From UBA6623 sp965217195 (GTDB lineage: Bacteria; Acidobacteriota; Terriglobia; Bryobacterales; UBA6623): 64,000 nucleotides of DNA. The notes beneath the pieces are model-generated. The model saw nothing but the letters and a program-made list of their open reading frames with translations. It did not search any database and was not told the DNA's origin. Below are positions 1-8,332 of the stretch, piece by piece (positions within the stretch are counted from its first letter, which is position 1; every line of letters starts with the position of its first letter). Made by a program: the position numbers and the translations under genes. The DNA lies in assembly GCA_965217195.1 (NCBI GenBank), contig CBDCHL010000003.1:434001-498000 (forward strand), written 5' to 3'.

Positions 1-2331
1 AAGATCGGCGACAAGATCGGCGAAGGCGGGATGGGCAGCATCTACAAGGCCGAGGATCTCACACTCAAACGCACTGTCGCCCTGAAGTTTCTCTCGCGTC
101 GCGCCCTCGAGGACGAAGATCAGAAAGCACGCTTCCTGCGTGAAGCTCAAGCCGCCGCGGGGCTCGACCATCCGAAGCTCAAGCCGCCGCGGGGCTCGAC
201 CATCCGAACCTGCACGGTTTACGAAGTCGAAGAGGCCGCGGGCGAGACGTTCATCGCGATGGCCTACCTCGACGGCCGGAACCTGCGGGATAGGATCGCC
301 GCCGGCCCGCTGGACATCGATGACGCCTTAGACATGGCCCAGCAGGTCGCTCAAGGCTTGCAGGCGGCTCATAAGAAGGAGGTGGTTCATCGCGACATCA
401 AACCGGCCAACGTGATTGTCACGACCGAGGGTGTGGCGAAGATTGTCGACTTTGGCTTGGCCCAACTGGGCGGAGAGGGTCGCCTGACGAAAGAGGGGGT
501 CACCATTGGGACGACGGCCTACATGTCGCCGGAGCAGGCGATGGCCGCCCCGCTCGATCACAGGACCGACATCTGGTCGCTTGGTGTACTGATCCATGAG
601 ATGGTCACAGGGCAGACGCCGTTTCGAGGGCATTACGCCGATGCCATCGTGTATTCGATCGTCAATGAAGAACCAGAGGCGATGGGCGAGCTGCGAAGCG
701 ATGCTCCGCCCGCGTTGCAACAGATCGTGACGAAGGCCCTAGCGAAGAGTCCCGGTGAGCGGTATCAGCACGTCGACGAGATGCTGGCCGATCTCCAGTC
801 TCTCCGGGCGAATCTTGAATCCGGATCAGCCGAAGCCCCACTGCCCGACAAGCAACCGGCCGGCCGGAAGCGGAAACTGGTTCTCAGCGGTGTTCCAGCA
901 CTTGCGGCCTTGGTGACGGCAGTTACGGTCTTTCTCTCCACCGGCCACGAAGAGGCAATCAATTCTATTGCGGTGTTGCCGCTGGAGAATCTCTCCGGCG
1001 ACCCTGAGCAGGATTACTTCGTCAACGGGATGCACGAGGCGTTGATCGCTGAGCTGGCCCAGATTGGGGCTTTGACGGTAATCTCGCGCACGTCAGTAAA
1101 CCGTTATCGGGATACGGAGAAGTCGATACCTGAGATCGCGGATGAATTGAATGTCGATGCGGTGGTCGAGGGCTCGGTGTTGAGAGCCGGCGACAGAGTC
1201 CGCATCACCGCGCAACTTATCGGGACAGAGCCGGAGCGGCATCTATGGGCGCAGAGCTATGACCGGGACTTGCGGGACGTGCTGAGCTTACACAGTCAGG
1301 TGGCGCGGGCGGTGGCGAAGAAAGTCCGGGTGGCGGTGACGCCCGAGGAGGAAGCCCGCCTGGCGAGCACCCGCCAGGTCGACCCGGATGTCTATCAGCA
1401 TTACCTAATGGGGCGTCAGCTATGTACCTCGCATATCGAAAGCGAGCTCTACCGAGGCGTCGATCAGTTTAGGCAGGCAATCGAGCGCGATCCCAGCTAC
1501 GCCCCTCCACAAGCCGGCCTGGCCAGATGCTACACCATTCTCGCATTGTTCTTTCTGCCTCCCAGGGAAGCGGCGCCGCGCGTGAAGGCGGCAGTCGCTG
1601 AGGCGCTAAGGCTTGATGAGGAGCTCGCGGAGGCCCATGCGATGAACGGCTTCATGAAGCTACTCTTCGACAGGGACTTCTCAGGGCAAGAAGACTTCGA
1701 GCGAGCCCTGGAGCTTGATCCCAACAGTGTCACGGCCCTGATGGATTATGGGTGGTACTTGACCGCGAGCGGACGTTTCGATGAAGCCCGTGCGAAGTAC
1801 AAGCGCGCCGTGGATCTTGATCCACTCGGGCCCACGACGGTCATGGTTTGGGGGTGGGCAAGCTTCGTGGCGCGCCGATACGATGAGTCGATCCTTCACC
1901 TTCAGAAGGCACTCGAACTACATTCCGATTTCGTATACGCATATGCTTTCCTCTCGGCCGGTTACGTACAGAAGGGGATGCTTCCGGAAGCTGCTGCCGC
2001 GGCAGAGAGAGCCGAAGCTCTCGCCCCTTCATCCGAAGATCAGAATCTCCTCAGCGTTCTAGGCTGGGTCTACGCTTCTCTCGGCCGGAGAGACGACGCT
2101 GAGAGGATACTCGACCAACTGACCGGACTGTCAGTGCGCCGACGCGTAGATCCTATGTCTCCGGCTCTGATCTATGCCGGTCTGGGAGATGGCGACAGCG
2201 CCTTCCCGTTGTTTAACGCCTCCGAGCAGGGCATCTTGTTCGCACTCATCAGAACGCACCCGATGTGGGACCCGCTGCGCTCAGACCCGCGATTTGGCGA
2301 GCTGCTGAACAAACTGGGGCTGGGAGAATAA
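1..2331 (+). CDS. Ser/Thr protein kinase with C-terminal TPR domain (5' partial)
   Basis: The reading frame is open from the first base, so the N-terminus lies outside the window; the first visible residues already form the glycine-rich loop (GEGGMGSIYKAED) and the VALKFL lysine strand. Kinase motifs follow: HRDIKPAN at about residue 130, DFG near 150 and the MSPE activation-segment end near 175. A probable membrane helix lies at about residues 293-313, then a FlgO/TolB-N-like segment (SIAVLPLENLSGDPEQDYF) and TPR repeats from about 470 to the end. This is the membrane receptor kinase architecture common in Acidobacteriota. Anomaly: a 32-bp perfect tandem duplication at 142-205 between beta3 and beta4 adds residues; the frame is restored just after it. 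It may therefore be an odd but open gene, or one carrying a recent lesion. Substrate and signal are unknown. Confidence 0.9.
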   Translation, partial: KIGDKIGEGGMGSIYKAEDLTLKRTVALKFLSRRALEDEDQKARFLREAQAAAGLDHPKLKPPRGSTIRTCTVYEVEEAAGETFIAMAYLDGRNLRDRIAAGPLDIDDALDMAQQVAQGLQAAHKKEVVHRDIKPANVIVTTEGVAKIVDFGLAQLGGEGRLTKEGVTIGTTAYMSPEQAMAAPLDHRTDIWSLGVLIHEMVTGQTPFRGHYADAIVYSIVNEEPEAMGELRSDAPPALQQIVTKALAKSPGERYQHVDEMLADLQSLRANLESGSAEAPLPDKQPAGRKRKLVLSGVPALAALVTAVTVFLSTGHEEAINSIAVLPLENLSGDPEQDYFVNGMHEALIAELAQIGALTVISRTSVNRYRDTEKSIPEIADELNVDAVVEGSVLRAGDRVRITAQLIGTEPERHLWAQSYDRDLRDVLSLHSQVARAVAKKVRVAVTPEEEARLASTRQVDPDVYQHYLMGRQLCTSHIESELYRGVDQFRQAIERDPSYAPPQAGLARCYTILALFFLPPREAAPRVKAAVAEALRLDEELAEAHAMNGFMKLLFDRDFSGQEDFERALELDPNSVTALMDYGWYLTASGRFDEARAKYKRAVDLDPLGPTTVMVWGWASFVARRYDESILHLQKALELHSDFVYAYAFLSAGYVQKGMLPEAAAAAERAEALAPSSEDQNLLSVLGWVYASLGRRDDAERILDQLTGLSVRRRVDPMSPALIYAGLGDGDSAFPLFNASEQGILFALIRTHPMWDPLRSDPRFGELLNKLGLGE
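142..205. repeat. 32-bp perfect tandem duplication inside the kinase gene
   Basis: Positions 142-173 and 174-205 are identical. A 32-bp insertion would shift the frame, yet the downstream kinase frame (CTVYEVEE) is intact, because the expected codons just after HPNL appear to be two bases short. The net result is an in-frame insert of about 10 residues reading KLKPPRGSTIRT. Confidence 0.9.
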
Positions 2332-2371
2332 TCGGCCGGCCGGCGGTGGGAATATACCAGCATCCACGCTT

Positions 2372-2387
2372 GTTTCATATACGAAAC
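2372..2387. promoter_or_regulatory. Dyad-symmetric operator-like site before the TonB receptor start
   Basis: GTTTCATATACGAAAC is palindromic apart from one A/G pair. It ends one base before the ATG of the receptor gene at 2389, where a Shine-Dalgarno sequence would be expected. The TTTC-N6-GAAA type resembles operators of IclR-family regulators; this is an inference from shape only. Confidence 0.4.
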
Positions 2388-2388
2388 G

Positions 2389-5300
2389 ATGAACCCCTCT
2401 TCTTCAGCTTTGCTTAGATTCGCACTCGGGGTGTCGTTGACGCTGCTCGTCTGGGCGCCCCGCCTTTGGAGTCAGACGACGACGGGAGCGATCCTCGGAA
2501 CAGTCGCCGGACCCGATGAGGTCTTGCTCCCTGGCGCTTCGATAACGATCATCAACACGGCCACCAACACCCGACGGACGACTGTCTCCGACAGCGACGG
2601 CAACTATCAGGTCACCGTGCTCCCTCCGGGAGGTTATCGTATCGAGGCCGAGTTGGCCGGGTTCAGCCGATCGGTGCGGTCAGGTATCCGCCTGCAGGTC
2701 AATCAAAAGGCTCTCGTTGACATTACGCTGGAGATCGGGTCGGTCGATTTCGAAGTCTCCGTTGTCGCCGACGCCCCGATGATTGAGGCGGTTTCCGCTG
2801 GCATCGGCACGGTCATCGACAACAAAAAGATTGTCGAACTGCCCCTCAACGGCCGGGACTTCTTCCAGCTTTCCACACTGGTGACGGGGGCCGCCCCCGC
2901 CGCCGAGGGTTCGCAGAACACGGCGACGGGGGGTGCGGTGAGCATCAACGGCGCGCGTGAGCAGGCCAACAACTTTCTCCTCGATGGTGTCGACAACAAT
3001 GATCTGATGATCAACCAGATCGTGGTTCCACCCTCGATCGACTCCATCCAAGAGTTCAAAGTGCAGTCGAGCACCTACAGTGCCGAGTTCGGCCGCAGCG
3101 CCGGCGGCCAGTTCAACTATGTGACCAAGAGCGGCACGAATGCGTGGCACGGCTCGGCGTACCAATTCCACCGCAACGCGGCGCTCGACGCCAAGAACTT
3201 CTTCGACGATCCGCGGCGTGAAACCCCCAAGTTCATCCGCAACCAGTTCGGTTCCACCCTCGGCGGCCCGCTGAGGAAAGACAAGCTGTTCATCTTCGGC
3301 AGTTACGAAGGCACGACCGTCCGAAAAGGCTTCACCCGCGTCGCCACAGTCCCGCCGCTGCCGTGGAGAAACGGCGACTTTTCGAGCACCCTCACGGGCG
3401 TCAACGACCCGATGACCGGAATGGACGCCGGGCAGCTCTTTGATCCGCGGTCGGGCACGCCGTTTCCCGACAACGTTGTTCCTCGGTCCATGATTGACCC
3501 GGCGGGTTCGGGAATTCTGGCTTTCTATCCCGCACCGGACGACCCGAATGTCGCGGGACCGTCAGGGGCGACGGTCTCCCCGGTCGGGCGCAACACCGTC
3601 TATCAGTTCACGGTGCGGGCTGACCAGCCGCTGGGCGCGGAGGACCGCCTCTTCTACCGCTACAGCTTCTGGGACGAAGACCGTTTCAACCCATTCGACG
3701 CGCTACAGAATCCCACCAATGTGCCGGGGTTCGGCACGCTCACGCAGAACCGCGGGCAGAGCCTGGCCGTCGGGTGGACGAAGGCTGCAGGCCAGGGCGT
3801 TGTCAACGACTTCCGTTTCGGCTTCAACCGACTGCGAGCGCGGGGCCTGCAAGAGAATGTCGGTGAGGACTTCGCGAGCCGTCTGGGCATTCTGGGCTTG
3901 CGCACTGATCCGATCGCCGTCGGACGTCCCGGTGTCCGGCTGGGAATCACCGACGCCCTCACAGAGCCCACCAATCTGCCTCAAGGGCGCGAGGACACGA
4001 CCTTCCAGTTCAACGAAACCTTGTCGTGGATCCGCGGCCGTCACAGCGTCAAAGCCGGCGTGGGGGGCCGCCGTATCCGGAATGACGCCTTCCTTGACTT
4101 CATTTCCCGGGGAAACTTCATATTCTCGGGTCTGAGTGGAAACCCGGTGGCCGACCTGCTGCTCGGGCTACCGAGCCTGGCGCAGCGGATGAACCCTACG
4201 TCGAGTACAGACCACGACCTTCGTACCTTCTCCGTCAGCGGATATCTCCAAGACGACTGGCGTGTTTCCAGCGACGTGACATTCAACCTGGGCGTGCGGT
4301 ACGACTTCAACAGACCCGTCCACGAGGCTCAGGATCGCTTTTCCGTACCCGATGTCGGGAATCCCGAAGGCGGGTTCATTCCGGTCGGCACACAGGGAAT
4401 CCCTCGGGCGGGCTACGGCGCCGATACCAACAATGTCGCGCCGCGGCTGGGGATGGCTTGGACGCCCCTCGGTTCGTCACGTACCGTTGTGCGCGGGGGA
4501 TACGGTATTTACAACGACACGGGTCTTGCCAACGCCAACATTGTTTCCCGCTTCAACCCGCCTTTTTTCTCTCTGGACGTTGTGTCGGCCCCGGCTTCGC
4601 TGACCGACGCCTTCTCGGAGGATATTTTGCAAGCCGGTTTTGCGGCCCGCATCGACCGAGACTACCGCGACGGCCATTACCATCAGTTCAGCGCCGGAGT
4701 GCAGCACCAGCCGGCGCGGCACCTGCTGATCGACGCCGCCTACGTGGGGTCGAGAGGCCGCAACTTGCAGACCAGCCTGGATGCCAACCAGGGGCCTCCA
4801 GGCGGACCCGCGGTGCGCAACCCGGCTTTCGGTTCGCTGCTGCGGGTAACTTCCCGCGGGTCGTCATCCTACGACTCAATGCAGATCCGCGTCGAGCGGC
4901 GGTTTATTGATGGGCTCTCGTTTCTCAGCGCTTACACCTGGTCACGCAGCCGCGACAATGGCTCGGCTTGGCTCTCGTTCGCGACCGCGTTTCCCAGCAG
5001 TCCTCAGAACAGCTTCGATCTCGACGCTGAGTACGGGCCCAGCGAGTTTGATAGTCCCCACCGTTGGGTGCTCAGCTACATCTGGGAGCTGCCGTTTGGA
5101 AGGGGCAAGTCTGGCCTCAACGGCGGCGGGTTGGCCGCCGCGATTCTTGGCAATTGGGAGCTGGCGGGAATCACCACGTTCCAGAGCGGTCGGCCGTTTA
5201 CCGTCTACTACGGCCCCTCAGCGAATTTCAGCGGCACGAACAACGGGGCCAACGGGGGGCGTGGACGTGACCGTCCGAATCGAATAGGCAACCCCCGGCC

Positions 5301-5604
5301 GGCGCGGCCCGACCCCGACCTCTGGTTTGACCCCACGGCCTTCACCCCGCCCGATAACACCTTTGGCAACGTCGGGCGCAATACGCTGCGGGGCGACCGC
5401 ATTCACAACTTCGACACCGCGCTCTACAAGAACATCAAGCTGCGCGAAGACAAGACAATCCAGCTGCGCGTGGAATTGTTTAACGCTTTTAACACCCCCC
5501 ACTTCTTCCTGCCGGTCAATGACCTGACGAACTCGAACGCGGGACGTGTCTTGGGAGCCAATGACTCCCGGCAGATCCAGTTCGGGCTGAAGTTCAACTA
5601 CTGA
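2389..5604 (+). CDS. Oar-type TonB-dependent receptor with carboxypeptidase-regulatory-like domain
   Basis: The 1071-residue protein starts with a signal peptide (about residues 1-29, ending RLWSQ). A carboxypeptidase-regulatory-like beta-sandwich follows at about 30-110 (GAILGTVAGPDEVLLPGASI, then SDGNYQVTVLPPGGYRIE), then a plug domain with the LPLNGRDFFQLSTLVTG signature. A long outer-membrane beta-barrel ends in an aromatic residue (FGLKFNY). Length and order match the Oar-like receptors expanded in Acidobacteriota, thought to import or bind large substrates with TonB energy. The substrate cannot be read from sequence. It lies 57 bp after the kinase gene and 22 bp before a flavodoxin-like gene. 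Confidence 0.92.
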   Translation: MNPSSSALLRFALGVSLTLLVWAPRLWSQTTTGAILGTVAGPDEVLLPGASITIINTATNTRRTTVSDSDGNYQVTVLPPGGYRIEAELAGFSRSVRSGIRLQVNQKALVDITLEIGSVDFEVSVVADAPMIEAVSAGIGTVIDNKKIVELPLNGRDFFQLSTLVTGAAPAAEGSQNTATGGAVSINGAREQANNFLLDGVDNNDLMINQIVVPPSIDSIQEFKVQSSTYSAEFGRSAGGQFNYVTKSGTNAWHGSAYQFHRNAALDAKNFFDDPRRETPKFIRNQFGSTLGGPLRKDKLFIFGSYEGTTVRKGFTRVATVPPLPWRNGDFSSTLTGVNDPMTGMDAGQLFDPRSGTPFPDNVVPRSMIDPAGSGILAFYPAPDDPNVAGPSGATVSPVGRNTVYQFTVRADQPLGAEDRLFYRYSFWDEDRFNPFDALQNPTNVPGFGTLTQNRGQSLAVGWTKAAGQGVVNDFRFGFNRLRARGLQENVGEDFASRLGILGLRTDPIAVGRPGVRLGITDALTEPTNLPQGREDTTFQFNETLSWIRGRHSVKAGVGGRRIRNDAFLDFISRGNFIFSGLSGNPVADLLLGLPSLAQRMNPTSSTDHDLRTFSVSGYLQDDWRVSSDVTFNLGVRYDFNRPVHEAQDRFSVPDVGNPEGGFIPVGTQGIPRAGYGADTNNVAPRLGMAWTPLGSSRTVVRGGYGIYNDTGLANANIVSRFNPPFFSLDVVSAPASLTDAFSEDILQAGFAARIDRDYRDGHYHQFSAGVQHQPARHLLIDAAYVGSRGRNLQTSLDANQGPPGGPAVRNPAFGSLLRVTSRGSSSYDSMQIRVERRFIDGLSFLSAYTWSRSRDNGSAWLSFATAFPSSPQNSFDLDAEYGPSEFDSPHRWVLSYIWELPFGRGKSGLNGGGLAAAILGNWELAGITTFQSGRPFTVYYGPSANFSGTNNGANGGRGRDRPNRIGNPRPARPDPDLWFDPTAFTPPDNTFGNVGRNTLRGDRIHNFDTALYKNIKLREDKTIQLRVELFNAFNTPHFFLPVNDLTNSNAGRVLGANDSRQIQFGLKFNY

Positions 5605-5626
5605 TAGGAGAGAAGGGATTCGCGTC

Positions 5627-5950
5627 ATGGAACTCAATAAGAAGCAACTTGAGATGTGCGAAACGAGCAAGTGGGACTTCTCGGACTTAAAAGCGCTCTG
5701 TATCAACTGCACGCTAAAGCGGTCGCCGGAGATGTCGCACACCGACGGGCTCATCCAAATCTCAAAAGCGATAATGGAGAAAAACCAGGTGAGGGTCGAG
5801 GTGCTGCGCGCTGTCGACCATGACATCGCGTACGGCGTTTGGCCCGACATGTCAGAGCACGGCTGGGAGAAAGACGACTGGCCGGGCATTTCTGAGAAGG
5901 TCATGGCCGTTGTGTCCAAAAACTGGAACGAGTTCGATGCCGCCCATTGA
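5627..5950 (+). pseudogene. Flavodoxin-family protein, C-terminally truncated
   Basis: The N-terminal ~90 residues match the flavodoxin / NADPH-dependent FMN reductase family: a conserved leader (KWDFSDLKALCINCTLKRSPEM) containing the first beta strand and phosphate-loop region, then VDHDI and DDWPGISEKVMA. The family should continue with the strand that reads like ADILVLGTPIWLG. Here it switches after KVMA (near 5910) to VVSKNWNEFDAAH and stops. The FMN-contacting middle and C-terminal parts are missing. A ribosome-binding site (GAGAGAAGGGA) precedes the ATG, 22 bp after the receptor gene, so it was probably co-transcribed with it. The break abuts a truncated integrase, which suggests damage by a mobile element. 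Confidence 0.65.
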
Positions 5951-6037
5951 ACGCAACGGGTCAGCCCAAATCCAGCCGACATCCGACGCCAAGATGTAAT
6001 TGCTCTGATCGAGAAAAAGGCCACCATAGCCCCGATC

Positions 6038-6763
6038 ATGGCGAACCGTCTGTTCGAGTTGCTGCGGCGAGTCTTTAACTTCGCTATCCGCCGAGACCTC
6101 GTACAAGCCAATCCGTGCACACAAGTCAAGAAACCCGGCGCAGAACGTTCAAAGGACCGTGTTCTGTCGAGGGACGAGATCAAGGTGCTTTGGGAAGACC
6201 TGGATGGCCCTTCGTTTTCGGACTGCGTGGCGGGAGCCCTGAGACTTATCCTCGTGACGGCCCAACGGCCGGGTGAAGTCGTCACGGTCGAATGGGATGA
6301 GATCAACTTCGACGAAGGCTGGTTGACGATTCCCGCAACGAAAGCCAAGAACGGGCTGGCACATCGAGTCCCGCTCAACAGCACTTCACGCGAGATCTTG
6401 AAAAGCTTGCCTGAGGTATCAAGATTCCTGTTCCCGTCACCCCGCGAGAACCGGTCTATGCGCCGCGGGGCCTTGGCGCTTGCGGTCAGACGAGCAAGAA
6501 GGCGAAAAGACGGCCGCCTTTCGGTTGAGGACTTCACTCCGCACGATCTGCGCCGCACAGCCGCTTCCTGCATGGCCAGTTCCGGCGTCGACCGGTTTGT
6601 AATCGGTCGTGCGCTCAATCACGCGGAAGCGGGAGTCACGCGAGTGTACGACAGGCATTCTTACGACGAGCAGAAGCGTCGCGCCCTCGACACGTGGGAC
6701 CGACAACTCGACTCGATCTTGGGTGGTGAGCCTGACGGTGGAGTTGTCGAGTTCAGGAGGTAG
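6038..6763 (+). CDS. Tyrosine-recombinase integrase, catalytic half (N-terminally truncated)
   Basis: A P4-like phage integrase catalytic domain. The core-binding end (ANRLFELLRRVFNFAIRRDL) leads to QRPGEVVTVEW with the first catalytic Arg, then HRVPLN, the HDLRR box and the GRALNHAEAGVTRVYDRHSY tail with catalytic His and Tyr. The same frame is open back to 5951 and contains typical pre-catalytic residues (DIRRQDVIALIEKKATIAPI) without an obvious start. The usual N-terminal arm-binding domain is absent, so the gene is a remnant even though all catalytic residues seem present. It directly follows the broken flavodoxin gene and probably marks one edge of an old insertion. Confidence 0.7.
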   Translation: MANRLFELLRRVFNFAIRRDLVQANPCTQVKKPGAERSKDRVLSRDEIKVLWEDLDGPSFSDCVAGALRLILVTAQRPGEVVTVEWDEINFDEGWLTIPATKAKNGLAHRVPLNSTSREILKSLPEVSRFLFPSPRENRSMRRGALALAVRRARRRKDGRLSVEDFTPHDLRRTAASCMASSGVDRFVIGRALNHAEAGVTRVYDRHSYDEQKRRALDTWDRQLDSILGGEPDGGVVEFRR

Positions 6764-7126
6764 GGTGACGGGCACCGTGGAGGGATTCCTGTCGAGAAAT
6801 GATTTCCCACTCGGCAATCGGCAGTCAGGGGTTCCTCAACAGAGGTCCGTCTGACGGCAACCCGAGCCACCTCAGGCACCTGGGGACGAAGAAATTTCAT
6901 AGTTTGTTGGAACGATTGTTACCGACATCTATCGTTGAAACGGTAGAATTGGCTAGGGGTTGGAGGCGAAGAGCCGGTAACGTGGACACACACAAGGCCG
7001 CCGCCCTGCTCGGCGGCCTTGCGGATCCACTTGACGGCCTCGGCGTCGTCCTGCGGCGGGCCATACCCAAGGCCCACCGAAGCCCCCAGCGAGCCCCAAG
7101 ACTCACTCGAGGGAGGAAACCAATCG
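6764..7126. other. Gene-poor interval with a Sel1-repeat remnant
   Basis: No intact gene is visible. The only recognisable piece is the Sel1-like fragment on the - strand (separate entry). A purine-rich ribosome-binding site (GGGAGGA at 7111-7117) ends the interval in front of the next gene. Confidence 0.5.
6985..7106 (-). pseudogene. Fragment of a Sel1-like (TPR-type) repeat gene
   Basis: On the - strand one frame reads GLGYGPPQDDAEAVKWIRKA followed by AEQGGG, a near-consensus Sel1 repeat unit. Only about one repeat is left and neither end looks like a gene terminus. It is a relic, and shows that this intergenic stretch once held a different gene. Confidence 0.5.
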
Positions 7127-7504
7127 ATGTCGGTTTTGAAAAACACGGTGCTAGCTTCTATTGGTTTGTTTGAAATCACGAAAGCGCGCGCTGAAAGAAT
7201 CATCGATGATCTCATCCAGAAGGGCGAGCTCAGTCGATCAGACCGCAAGGACGCCGTGCTCGAGCTCCTGGACAAGGCAGAGCAATCGAGTGCGCGTTTC
7301 AGAAAGAAGGTGCTCAAGGAAGTTCATGAGGCACAGAGTGGAATATTCCAAATGGCGGAGGACCTCGGATGGGCGCGTCAAACAGAGATGAAGAAGCTAC
7401 AGAACAAAGTCAGTAAGTTGACCAAAGCGGTAGAATCTCTCCAGAAGAACACGGAAGAGACCAAGCAACCGACCCGAGCTAGAAAACGAAAGAAGAAGCA
7501 ATGA
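7127..7504 (+). CDS. Phasin-like / PhaF-type coiled-coil protein
   Basis: 125 residues from the ATG at 7127, chosen because GGGAGGA lies 9 bases upstream; an earlier in-frame GTG/ATG exists but has no such site. The N-terminal ~80 residues (LASIGLFEITKARAERIIDD) resemble polyhydroxyalkanoate synthesis regulator/phasin proteins, followed by a heptad-like helix (MKKLQNKVSKLTKAVESLQK) and a very basic tail (RARKRKKKQ). Phasin-like proteins coat granules or act as small helical regulators; no PHA synthase is in the window, so the role is open. It stands 216 bp before the XpaC/TelA genes and may or may not belong to that locus. Confidence 0.65.
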   Translation: MSVLKNTVLASIGLFEITKARAERIIDDLIQKGELSRSDRKDAVLELLDKAEQSSARFRKKVLKEVHEAQSGIFQMAEDLGWARQTEMKKLQNKVSKLTKAVESLQKNTEETKQPTRARKRKKKQ

Positions 7505-7575
7505 GAAGAATAATCACTGGAGCGGTCCAAGCAGCAGAATAGCGGATACCGGCACCCGTAGAGGCGCCCAACGGA

Positions 7576-7617
7576 AGGAAAGGTTGAAGTCGGTGGCTCG
7601 GAGCACCGACGTTTCCT
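7576..7617 (+). ncRNA. Predicted stem-loop in the intergenic leader before the XpaC-like gene
   Basis: Outer stem AGGAAA/TTTCCT (7576-7581 with 7612-7617) encloses an inner stem GTCGGTG/CACCGAC (7589-7595 with 7604-7610) with an 8-nt loop. No T-run follows, so it is not a standard terminator. It could be part of a leader or small RNA; only base pairing supports it. Confidence 0.25.
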
Positions 7618-7720
7618 CGGGCCGGGTCTCATCCGGTGACGTTCTCCCGGGAGTTCCCTCCATGTCCCGAAAGAATCATAAAAGGGCATCGTAGTATATG
7701 ATGATCGCGTAACGACTGCG

Positions 7721-8305
7721 ATGAAGATGAACTCCAAGCAGTGGCTGTTGGCGATCGGCGCCGGGATTGTCGTCGGCGCGGGCGTGTACCTGATGCTCCC
7801 GCTGATCGTCGTTGCCGTCGTCAGCGCGGTCGTGAGCTCGCTCGTGGCGATTGGGGTCTACCGCTATTTCGACAGTCAGACCAAAGTGAAGGACGCGCCG
7901 GCTAAGACCGATCCGCGCCAAGAGCTGATGTCCCTGCTCGATCGCCTTGTTGCACTCAACATCGAGATCCGCGAAGCAGGGCTTGCTTCGGACGTGCTTC
8001 TCAGGGTGGAGACCATCATTGACAAGCTGCGCGATCTCCTTCCTGAGCTCAATGAGCGGTATCCTGGACATGAGTTGGCCTGGACTCTCAACCAGATGGC
8101 CAGGGCGTATTTGAGCAAGGTCGTTCGACCCTACGTGGCTTTGTCCGCGGCCGATCGGGCCGAGCGGAAACAAGAGCTGCTGAAGAGCCTGAACGGAGTG
8201 GAAGCAGAAGTCGACAACGTTGGGGACCTGGTTCAGGGTGACAAGAGGGGAGACTTCAGGGCAAAGGCGGCGTTCTTGCGCGCCCGTTTCGTTCAAGAGT
8301 CCTAG
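7721..8305 (+). CDS. XpaC-like membrane protein, partner of TelA
   Basis: 194 residues. The N-terminus has two adjoining hydrophobic helices (about 8-25 and 26-48, WLLAIGAGIVVGAGVYLMLP onward), followed by a long soluble helical region to the end. This matches the layout of XpaC-type proteins, which are typically encoded next to telA. The family assignment rests on architecture plus the telA gene 27 bp downstream, so it is less sure than TelA itself. A possible -10 (TAGTATATG) lies at about 7691. The helical region carries conserved-looking acidic/basic pairs but no catalytic motif. A role in envelope stress or toxic-anion tolerance is inferred from TelA association. Confidence 0.6.
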   Translation: MKMNSKQWLLAIGAGIVVGAGVYLMLPLIVVAVVSAVVSSLVAIGVYRYFDSQTKVKDAPAKTDPRQELMSLLDRLVALNIEIREAGLASDVLLRVETIIDKLRDLLPELNERYPGHELAWTLNQMARAYLSKVVRPYVALSAADRAERKQELLKSLNGVEAEVDNVGDLVQGDKRGDFRAKAAFLRARFVQES

Positions 8306-8332
8306 CGACCGAAAGAGGAGGATCGAACCACC

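Noticed and set aside
5218..6618. 466-residue - strand open frame across the receptor end, flavodoxin and integrase
   Set aside because: The + strand shows clear families in the same region; the - strand product has no recognisable domain.
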